A DNA stretch of 64,000 nucleotides from Helicoverpa zea (Eukaryota; Arthropoda; Insecta; Lepidoptera; Noctuidae). The translations under genes were made by a program, and so were the position numbers. Location of the stretch: contig NC_061476.1 of NCBI RefSeq assembly GCF_022581195.2, positions 1,614,501-1,678,500 of the forward strand, given 5' to 3'. Positions 13,001 through 25,000 of the stretch are shown here, one piece after another. The notes under the pieces are model-generated. The model had not been told where the DNA came from. It ran no database searches and saw only the letters and a list, made by a program, of their open reading frames with translations. Position 1 is the stretch's first letter. Each line of letters starts with the position of its first letter.

Positions 13001-16000
13001 AACCTAACAAGTTAATCGACACTAAATGGGCCGTAACTAATTAATACACGAGTCTATGTACCCAGAAATATTTTTCGCATCAATTTAAAAAAAACCCCTA
13101 ACATAAAAACACCAAAAAAAATTGAAAAAAAAAAGTTAAAAAAACTTAGTTCAAATTTTCTAACTAGATGGCGTTGGCGTCGAATTAGAAGTCGCTATGG
13201 TTTCGTTACAACGAATAGTATATGTAGTTAGAGTGATGTTACGTCGATCTGCCCACAAAGCTGGACATAGGCCTCTTCTATTTATATTTTTGATAGCGTA
13301 ATCGTCACTTTGTTTGACGACCGCTTTATTACAACAAAAATTAGTGGAAAAAATATGAGCGAGAATAAAATTGTAAGGGAAATATTTGATTTGAGATCAA
13401 TTTCTGACTGAATTCAAGATTACGTACTTTCCTTTCGGTTTCACCCGCGTCCCGTGGAAATTGTGTCGCATACCCTATGTTGCCTGTCATATGCTATATT
13501 TTATCAGTATCTTGGGTTACATATGGCCCTTTTCATATTAGGGATAGAGTAACTTCTTGGCGATTATCACACTGCCCCGCATGATGCAGCGTAGTGCGTG
13601 GATGCGTTTTTTTTTTCGTTGTATGGAAATATCTCCGTTTGTATGGAAAACACGCATAGTCCAACACACTGAAAATGCATCCACGCGCGTTCATGCGGGT
13701 CACGCACATACATGCGGAGAAACACGCACCCCCGCGCGTAGGTGCGGGGCGAGACGCAAGGTATGGCACACTGAATCCCGCAGTGCCGCGCGTGATTTTG
13801 AATGGGCGTGACGTGTATATTTGAAAATGGAACTCGCTGTGCGTGAATTTACAAAACGCACCTACGCGCGTGAGTGCGTGAAAAACCCGCACGATGATGC
13901 AGATCTGCACTCCCGCAGGAACGCGCGTAGGTGCGTCGACACGCAAGATGCAGCGTGATGCGGGGCAGTGTGAAGATCACCTAACCGTGAAATGATTTTT
14001 CTAATCGGTTTCGTAGCCTTTCGAGTACAAAAGAAACTTCATTATAAAATTAGTATAGAATTACCACTATACAAATAATTTGGAAAAATAATATTTTTCG
14101 AACAATTGGGAGTGATGGTGATTGCAAAAAATCGTGGAGAAACACACCTGCTCTTACTTCATAGATTTACACTGGTACTGGTATTTTTTTTTTCTCAATC
14201 GCTTACGGAGGGTATTATATGATAAGAATAGGTTATATAGGACAGATTGTCTAAAAAGTGAAATACGCAGTATATTAGATGGCAGTCGCTATATGTAATG
14301 CTTATATCTAATAATACTGAAATGCTTAGAAATAGTTTATAGTATTAAAAGCAAAATTAACATAATTATTTAGATCTATAAGTAACTACGTGATTACTAC
14401 TAGAAATAGGTGCAAAGTGATATTATGTTTAGTTTAGAAGGTTCTAGGGCATTGGGAAAAGCATATACTAGGGTACCTTAGTCTGTAGACTTTTATAGAT
14501 GTGCAGGACAACAGATGCATCGGAACTATGTGGAAATACTATAATTATAGCTGTATTTATTTAAAAAGACGATAATATCATTTCCTTGTATAAAATACCA
14601 GAAGGCAAATGAACTGGGGTCTCCAAAAATGACTTACCTGGTTAGTTGAGTTGGTTGATTTCGATAGCCAATTAAGATATTTCCCAAAAAGAAATCCCCA
14701 CATATACCAGCATGATTTTGTCAAACCTTATTTTTTTTTTTATTCCTAATTTCGAATGTCGTATAAAGTTGCCAGAACTTTCTCACGATTTGAACCCTGT
14801 TGAAGAAAGGCTTGTTGTAGTGATCACTGACGAGTAGCACAAGATAAGACCGGCAGTAGACCAGCGTACTTTTGTTGATAATACTTTTAAGTTACGACTA
14901 GACGTAAATAATGGTACATCATACTAACCTTGGAATCGTGTACGCAACACGAGTAGTAGTTCAGGACTGCAGAGAAGACCGCCAGTAGACCGTCGTCTTT
15001 TTGTCGCTAAAAAGAATTTCCCACAAAACAGTGATGGGAAATTATATACAGTACATACCCTAGAATCATGTTCCACACACGAGTGGTGATAATGGCGTCG
15101 CCACTGTGGTGATGTGCTAGAGAAGGCGGCGAAAAGACCGGCGTCTTCTGCCGGTTCAGCGGGCTCGGCCGCCTCGTCTGTGTCAACCTCGCTGTGGTTG
15201 TAGCGGTCGCAGCGAGCTGGGGATTATAGAACAACATGGCTTAGTAAGGAAATGGATAATTTTAACTTTAAATCGGAAATTGCTACCGAGGCTGCGAGAT
15301 TTTTTGAGAGTTATCGCAGCCCAGATGCACAAAGGGCTCCTTAAGAAATATGGTGGGTTTAGGTAAGTAAAAGTCTGATACTCCTTCACGCTGCACTTAC
15401 AAAGCCAGCGGTCGCCTGATTTATATCTTACCTCATAGAAAATAGGAGTTTGACGGGTCTTATGAAATGCATACTACGTAGTTGTTCGGTTCTTTCACCA
15501 GCTTGCTTAATATGTTTGTCGACAGTTTTACATTAAAACGATACCACGGGAAGAATCTTCTAAATGGTTATGAGATACTTTATATCCGCAGCTAGTTGTA
15601 GGGATAGCACATGGAAACCTAATGAAATTTTTAGCAAATATAAAGTGTAATTGCACTCACTATCAAAATAGCTGGTATCCTCATCGTTGTCGAGCTGTGG
15701 GATGAACTCCGCTTTTCTCCTCAGCAGGTTGTTCCAATCCAGGCCACAGAAATATACGTGATCCTGAGTAAAATATTGAGATTATTAACAATCAACCGAC
15801 TCAAAACTCATAGAAACATTCTCAAATCACATCTCAGAAAAAAACATTCCCTTTTTTCACGAATTGTCACCTATCTATTCAATCCGCCAACTTCGTCGTT
15901 TTTTGGGCAAATTTTGAAGTTCGCCAAGAATTAAATTCCATTGGGGCGACGTCCATTTTCAATAGGGCGCTAAGAATGAACTTCGATATTGACCTCAATA

Positions 16001-19000
16001 ATTAAGTTATAGAATTATGTCCTATTAGAGCGGCCTACCTTAACTTGATGCGTCCCGCCAGTGCCGAGCCTGTCGCGCGGGTTCCGCGCTAGCAGCTCCG
16101 TGATGATGGCACGAGCTTCCACTGCTATGGGGAAATCCTCTTCTGACGGCCACTCGATGTCATCTGTACAAATAAAGATATATAAGTGTCTGTTAGTCGG
16201 TGTTAAAATAAAACAACATGTGCCACTATGGATTTTTAACACTTGGTCATTCTATGCCTCTAATATCACTAACAACATTTTAGAAAATGACTAAAATTTT
16301 GCATTAGTCTCTAAAATTAAGTAAGTATCTAATTTGTTTGCTGTGTGGACAAACAGCATGACAATCGCGATTGATATGCGTACAAGAATATAAATGAGTA
16401 AAAGAAATATTTAATTTTATGTAAGTTCATGTGACTATATGTTTTTTATTATTTCAAAATCCACGAGCTCCCTCAGAGTCTCATACTTATTTTTAATCAA
16501 TAAATAAATTATGCCTTCTCACCATTGACAGTATGCGCGAACAACTCCTCAGGAGTATCTCCGAAGAAAGGCACACAGCCCACCAGGAATTCGTACAGAA
16601 TAATGCCCATCGACCACCAGTCCACCGGCTTGCCGTAACCCTGAAATTATTCACAAGATGTTTTGATTCTATTGATCGGACTACATGGCATAACCTTCTT
16701 CTCACACAGAGAAGGTATGAGCGTTAATCACCACACTTGCTTAAGGCGGACTGACTTTTATAATCCAGGTTTCCTCAGCATTTTTTTCTACACATTTCCT
16801 TATGTCAACGGTAATTTTTAGCCATACAAATTTTAGTTTACAAAACTGCATAACTAGTTAAGGTTTTTGATAAAGTATTTTATTCGAGTCTGTTAAACCC
16901 TTGATATGTTAGCAGATGCTGTAAAACAATGAAAAAACATTTTGCAGAATTATTATTATGACATGTTTCTTACCTGTCTTAATATAACTTCAGGCGCGAT
17001 ATATTCCGGCGTGCCGCACACTTGCTTGTCGGAGAACTGACGCGCTTCTCTATCCGCGTACTCTTCGTATAGATTCGTTGCCACTGTAATATTTAGTTTT
17101 GCAGTAGTTAAGTAAAAGTTAAGAATCGTAACTAGAACTCCTCAATGCCTCAGTGACGAGCTCCAGCTGTATCCAGAATTCAACGAAACTTCAAAGAATA
17201 TGAAAAGCAGTTATTAAATGACTGGGTTATTCAAGAGGAATCGCGCGGTGCGCATGAAGTATACTTAAGTGACTAATTAAAAAAATGTTATTTAATTCAA
17301 GATGCTACTTAAAAGGTAATATAATCTTATGCAAGTACTTACACGACATCAACCCCATTTTACTGAGTCCGAAATCCGTCAGCTTTATATGACCAGTCGC
17401 CGTGATCAGCAAACTGAAAAATATAACACGGATAAGTTAGAATATGTTTTAAGCCATTCCCGTACCCCAAAAACGTAAGTAGAATAACTATGAACTATTT
17501 GTGGTGTCTTTGTGTTTGTCCTGAAAAACGTTTTATCTATCTATCTATGTTTTAAGTTGTTCATAGGAATAAATAACCGGATCATGGAGCTAGATTTTCG
17601 TCCGGAACATTCTTTGAACTCCTGCTCAAGTTTTTATTCCTAACTCATACTCACTTATCAGGCTTTAGATCCCTATGCACAATCCCATAGGAATGCAAAT
17701 ACTCGACAGCTAAGACAGCTTCGGCGAAGTAATGTCTCGCCATGTCGGCCGGCAGGGGGCCCGCGCGAAGTAACGTGGCGCAGTCACCACCTTCTACGAA
17801 CTCTAGCACGAAGCAGAGATGGCGTTTGGTTTCGAATGAGCAGTACATTGTTACCTGGAAGGAAGAATCATTTAGAAGATCGAATTTATGAAAGTACTTG
17901 ATGTTAGGGTCGTCAGAATAGAATATATTTTCAAAATTTATTTACAAGTTTAGTTGCACATTTGCGTGCTTACGCGTCATCGTAACTACGCAAATAAATG
18001 TACATATTTGATTTTTTTTCCTGAATTAAGAGCTAGGGGTAAGATGTTAAGTGAGATAGTCGTTAAAATTAAAAGGGCCAGTATGGGACTAATCTCATCT
18101 TTCTAGAACACCACACAGTTTAGAATCCCAGCTAGTTATTTTGACCACGAACCGGAAAGTGTGTTCTGGCAGCCAAATCAAGTATGGCGCTAGTGGAAAG
18201 CCACTTAAGCCAACCTCTGTGGGGAACATAATTTCAACTGCCGAAGTATGCTGACTGTTCTAAAATATTTTCTCAAAATCAGTGTCATATTGAAATGAAG
18301 ATGATTCATCTACAGTGTCTTAGATATATTTTAAATCTATTTATTAAGAAAAGTTCCAATACAAACGCATGTTAAACGTCTGTGTAACTTTTTTTTTAAT
18401 TAATGCTGTAACATTACTTTTTAAAGTCTTGGAAAAATGTAGAAACTATACAAAGTTGTTCACAAAATAATATTTGAATATAGTCTACTCACCACGAAGG
18501 GGTTGTCGGCAAAGCTAAGGATATCCCTTTCAGCGAAGGCCTGTTCCACCTGATTCCTCAGTATCAAGTTGTTTTTACTTATTTTCTTCATCGCGTACCT
18601 GCAAATTAAAATGAAATATCCATGATTGTAATAATTGTGAATAGATGTTTTTGTTCTACATAAAGAATAATGTTTATACATAACGAAGAGGTAAAAACAT
18701 ATATACGATTGTTTTGTCATGGCGAGTTTCTCCATGTTTCGGAAGTAACGTTAAATTGGCGAATCTCGACTGTTAGTTTGAAGCGAAAAAGTCTGACAAC
18801 CAGTCTTACCATCGAGTATCCAGTTTCCTGAGTAAAACTCGGTTGAGGTCAGATAGGCAGTTGTTACAAGTAGAACACTGGCAGTTAGCTGCATCTGGTT
18901 AAACTGGAAGCCGTCCCCAACAAATAATACTAACTCTCCTTACTTCTGGCCTATACTTACATACAATACATTTTACTATACTTATTATCCATAATATGGT

Positions 19001-22000
19001 ACCTAGTCCTCGTCGCTGGGCGGGGACTGGCTACGACTCCTGGGAAAGTGTAGGTAACAGGGCCCAACATACCTAGTCCTGGTCTGCTTGTGTTTGACTA
19101 GATAGACGGCCCCGTAGGCGCCGTTAGAGATGAGCTTGATGACGTGGTAGTCGTTCTCGGACGGCGGGGCGCTGTTGGAGCCCTGTCCGCTGGGCGGGGA
19201 CTGCCGCCCGCGACTCCTGGGGAAATTGTATGAAATATAGTAAAAAAATAATGCCTGAGATAGTCTTTGCAAGAGTTGTAAATAGGTCAATCAATTTCGG
19301 AACCTTTTCTGAAGGTTTCAGAACATGACGTTAAAATATTAAAAATATGAGCCCCTTATTAAAGATAGTTTATTGAAAGTCGTCGTATAACTACAAGGCA
19401 CCATATAAGATTCTTTCGACATTTCATTTATTCCTTTTTGGACACCTATTTACAACTCAATTCCGACAGCGGTACCTAATTAAAATTTAAGATTGAAATC
19501 GATCATTTAACTTTCTATAAAAATTAACAGTGAAAAGACAAAAATAAAATCAAAAGTATTATACATAGAGACAAAATAATATCAATTTTTTTTTTAACCG
19601 ACTTCATCTCAGAATAAAATTAAAACATTAATATTTATTACGTATTAATTCTAAAACAATCTATACTCACTTAGAAGGCGAAGTGTTCTGCGGCGGCGGC
19701 GGCGGTGGCGGCGCGTGTAGTTCAGCTAAGGGATCGCGCGACAACCCCAGCTTGTGGATTATGTACTGAGGGATATCCGTCGTTATGCCCTGGGAAGAAG
19801 GTATGTTTTAGTTTGTTTGTGTCAAGTTTCACGGTTTGCGCTTATGTGAATATTTAGAGCAGTGGTTCTTAACCGGTGGTCCGCGGACCACTGGTGGTCC
19901 CTGGAGGCATTCCAAGTGGTCCGCGAAGCTTAGCTTCGCGACGTTGCTATACGTTATCTATCTTTATTTTTATTAACTTATAATTGCGAGCGGGGGTTTT
20001 CGCATGGACGTATATCGGGTGTATCGTACCTAGTCCCCCCATTCATGAAAATGTATGTTTGGGCTACACTACGTAATTTTGGTTTGGAGTCTTAAATAAA
20101 AAATAATTAAAATTTCGCGCTCGCTTCGCTCGCGTATTCAGAAACTGTATGCGCTTAATTTTGCATTTGTCAACAAACAAAACGTTAAGTACGTTTGGAC
20201 AAAAATTTACGTAATATTTGGTTTAAGTCCGATAAAAATTTCGCGCTCGCTTCGCTCGCGCATTTGGAAACTACATAGGCACGTTTTTCTTTATTTGCAT
20301 TTGCTTACCTACACAACTGCCGACATGCGCTTAGCAGAGTGCTAATTTAGGTAAACCGATGAGGTGGTCCCCGGCAAGACAAACTTTAGTTAAAGTGGTC
20401 CCTCATGACTAAAAGGTTAAGAACCACTGATTTAGAGAGGATGTTCACCACGTTAATGTAAAGGGGCTTCTTTTCTGCAAAGGACGGAGTGACGGTGGTG
20501 TGAAACAACATTTCATAGATGTCACTAAAATACCACTTAGGTTATACAACCAGAATTATTATCACTTACAACAATTATAATTAGTTGATTTTTATTGCAA
20601 ACAATTAAAAATATAAAAAAACTTTTTTACAAAAAATTAAACCGACTTCCCTAAACACTAAAAATAAAAAAAAACTAATTTTAGGTGCATCGGCCTAGAA
20701 GTCGGTGTCTAATGGATGTTACTAAGTTAATTTTACCACCGACTTCTAGGCCGATGCACCTAAAATTAGTTTTTTTTTCTTTTTAGTGTTTAGGGAAGTC
20801 GGTTTAATTTTTTGTAAAAAAGTTTTTTATTTACAGCTTTTCAGTGATACGAATAGTTGTCACTATCCATATAAGTGGGAAGTTCTCATCAATACAAAGA
20901 ATATAAGTCCAAATACGAGGCATTTTACATATTCAGTTGTCGAGTTCCCTCGACTTTCTCTGGTCTCCATCATCAGGTCAGCTCCAAACCTTCACTGTTG
21001 CAAAGGTCTTGTCAATACAAATAATTTAAGCCCAAACACGAGGTAGTTTACATATTCAGTTTTCGAGTTCCCTCGGCCCTCTCTGGTCGTCATCATCAGG
21101 TCAGCTCCAAATCTTCACTGTTAAATAGTGCTTTTAGGCGTACACCTGAGTGTTAAGTTTTTACAATATGTATGCCTACAACTTTCGAAGGTTGCCCTCG
21201 ATTTCTCAGGGTTTCCATCATCAGATCCTGACCTGATGACTATGGGACCAACTGGCAGCTATTCCGAGTCGAACAAAAAAATAATCACGTAAATCGGTCT
21301 ATAAATCTCGGAGTAATCGATGTACATACATAGAAAAAAAAAAAAAAACATACCGGCCGAATTGAGAACCTCCTCCTTTTTGGGAAGTCGGTTAAAAATT
21401 ATGTTATGACGAACGTTGCTTTCGGGAACTTCAATAATTTTAAAATGCCACTAAAAAGTACCACATTGACCCACCTGCTGATGCTTCGCATGACTCTCAG
21501 CGGCCTCTAGCAGCCGATAGAACCTCTCTCACCAGTGGCACTCAGTTACCAGCTAGTTTTCACAATTGCCACTAAAAAGTACCACATTGACCCACCTGCT
21601 GATGCTTCGCATGACCCTCAGCGGCCTCTATCATCCAATATAACCACTCATTCATCAGTGCTACTAAGTTACCTACTAGTTGTCACAGCTGCCACTAAAA
21701 AGTACCACTTTGACCCACCTGCTGATGCTTCGCATGACCCTCAGCGGCCTCTAGCAGGCGATAGAACCGCTCAGGATCGAACTCTAAGCACTCGAGCAGG
21801 CGAGCCGGTCGGGCCATCGCGAGTATTAGTCGGGTCACTAAAGGTGCCACTTGGTTCCCGGCTTCTGCTGATTTTTCTCGTGTCTGGGGGAGGAAGCACG
21901 TAAGGTTTAGGATTCATCATCTTTTTAACCGTAGGACGTCCACTTCTGAACACAGATTTGCCCCCATTGATTTCGAAAAAGACTGGTTTGGCCTCCATCC

Positions 22001-25000
22001 AGCGCATATACACGATCTATGTCAGATGTTCTGATCATTTCTTTGGCAGCCTCTACTAGAATACCTTTCGGCGCCATAGGCTATCATTTCTGATTAGAGA
22101 CTATCTATATAAAAGATGTGATCCAATTATTTTTTATCTGTTGTACTGTTTAATTTGCACCATCGAAGGAGTTTTACTTGTAATAGGTAGGAAACATAAC
22201 CAGAAATGAATGAATATAAAAACTTGAAGACTTAAGCAGATAATACTCAACACTCAAGTCTTTATGACCATTCCATATGTTATACAGGTGGTACATTTAC
22301 ATTTTATTTTATGGTGTCTAGATATGATATGGACCCTATCGGGCACAGCTTAAAGAAGGTGGAGACTATAATAGTTTTAGTATTAATATAAAATAAATAA
22401 TATTTACCTCAGCAAGCAGCCTGTCTAAACTGTCAGCCATGTCGTAGAAGTAAGTGCTGGTCACCTGCTTAGATTCCGACTTGTGTAAGCAGTCGCGAGC
22501 CATCTCTAGTACCTGTGGACATTTTAATACATAATAATGAGGATAAACAGATTAGTGAGTATTGAAGTATTGTAATGTATAAATAACATACATAACATTT
22601 ACTTCATAACATAAATAAATAAAACTACATAACTAGGAATTAATTGGAAAATAAGTAAGTTACTTCACGTTAATACGCTTACACGGATATATCACAGTCA
22701 ACGTTTGGAAGGGTTTGGTAAGAAACATTCAAATGAATCAGATTTTAAGCTTTTTTGAATGATCATCATACAAACAGTTCTCACAATTATATAAATGTTT
22801 ATTTATTTAATTGTATTACCTGTCTCTGAACAAATCTCTCAATAGGCGGCCGATCAGGCTTCTTATCCAGTTCCAGCACTTCATCTATCAACCCTCGTAA
22901 CCTGAAGGCATAAGCAGAAATAAATGATTAATTTCAAGAAGACACTAGCGTCCGTCAACAGTTCCATTCGCTTCCCGTGATCCGCTTCCGTGCTTCAGGA
23001 TAGAAAGTAGCCTATAATCTCTCTCAATAAATAAATAATAAAATAAATGAGTTACACTAAATTATTTTTTTGAACCGGACCACTGGTTCACGAGCAAACA
23101 AACTATTCAGCTTTATAATATTGGTATAGATTTCATAAAGATGTGTTTTAATTACGCCAGATTAAAGTCCTACAATAATAAGTCACATACAGACTGATAG
23201 TATTGCACAAGTTTTAATCATCAAAGCCGTTATTTTTCCCGATTTTAGGAACATTACGTGTTTTTTTTTGTGAGTCATAAACTGTTTACAATGGATTCTA
23301 CTTATCTCATACATTATTCAACTCGATATATTTAGACGAGGTCAAAAGGTTAGGGCTATTTCGGGCATTTCCAATATACACTTGTGAACTTGTGAAACAG
23401 GAACTTTAAGTACATAAACAATACATAGAATAGATAATACTTGCTATTGTAGGTGGATTTACAATTGACATATACTTTCAAATTAACAATTTCAAGGCGT
23501 AAGAACTCCAGAAAAATATTTGACAAAATATTTTAAATAAAACAATATTTATAGAAAAACTATCTATCTAATTACAATTTGTCTTCCTATCTACCTTCTT
23601 CTTCTTTTAAAAGAAGGCCTCTAACAATAAATCCTACTAATATCATAAATATGTTTATATTCTTTCACGTAAAAACTGGCTGGACCGAGTTGGTACGTAG
23701 ATACCCTGGATTAACACATAGGGTACTTTTTATCAACACACCACGCGAGCCAAGCCGCGGGCGGAAGCTATTATAAATAATCATCTCGCAATGTAAGCCA
23801 TTATAATCTACAATGTGGACCATTTCTATAACTTCATAATACTCACTTATCATCCATAGCCCGTTGTGCCGCTGGGAACCTGGCAGCGAATAGCGCAGAC
23901 ATGGCGGAGACCGCATCATCTCGCGACCCGGAGCCACCGCTCGAACCACCACCACCACCCGTGCGGGATGGTGAACTGAAACCAGAAGGGGTAAGTGAGC
24001 TTTCTAGAATATTTAGTTTTTTGAGGACAGGGTTCAACCTGGACCTTTCATAACCAAGTTACCATTTAACATATTTCAAGTCTGTCATCATCAGCCGCGC
24101 CCTTCTCCAACTATAAGTTTTTGGTTAGTATCCAGTTTATTAGATACAGCCGAGTACCAGTTACAAGCAGAAAATGGCAGGGTAAACTCCACCTAAGAGG
24201 AGACTTTCTTCAATCAAAAATATTCATTCCGCTCACTTGTTAGTATCATTGAGCGAAGAAACTCTATTGTGTAAAACAGTTCTTTGCTTCTATCAACTTT
24301 GGTAAAGTTTGAGCCAAAGTCATTTGGCGTTTGAAGTCTGGATATTGGAAAAGATAATTCTGGTAAAAACCTACAGCAAGCTTGAGTGACCTCACGCGAA
24401 GTTGATTCATATCAATTGTCCGCACGGCTTAGTTACATCACATATTAAACTATTGAACGATAAACAACACAGTTGCCAAGATTCCTGACATTCAATGCTG
24501 TCTTCACTGACTCATAGGAATGTACTATCAACCAAGTTCGCGTTCTAATAATTTTTAACCTTATACTTGAAGATTTTTTTATATCACTGTTTGGCAAAGA
24601 GGATATCACCTTTGGTAAGACTGGTTGTTAGACTTTCTGTCTTCCTACTACCCGTAAACATTGCCAAAGATGTTCAAATGACAGCAGTTACTCATCAATT
24701 AAACGCCCCTTCCGAAACACGAAGAAACTCGGCATGACAAGACGGATACCCATCCATAGACCGCGCCAGCTTTACTTAATTACTTAAACTTCAAATAGTG
24801 CAAAGCACACGTCCTACCAAAAATCGTTCCGATCTTCTATCCTACAAAAAGTTAGGGCCAACAGGCCATTAAGAATTTAGGCGTCCAATTTGCTCATCTA
24901 CTACATATTTGTGTTAGGAACATAGTAGTTACTGACACAGATAGTAAGACATACGGTATGTCGTACGTCTGGCGTAGTATACATAATACATTATTTACTA

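Larger units (their letters stand above)
12441..15058 (-). other. Intron e19-e20
   Basis: 2.6 kb. Contains the CACACTGCCCCGCAT element, a short SINE-like fragment around 13437-13510, candidate exon e19b and its relic. The remainder (for example 14000-14800) is AT-rich with nothing recognised. Confidence 0.7.

Noticed and set aside
13533..13946. 137-codon minus-strand frame rich in Arg/Cys
   Set aside because: It lies entirely inside a CpG-rich inverted-end element; its composition follows the repeat and no family is recognised.
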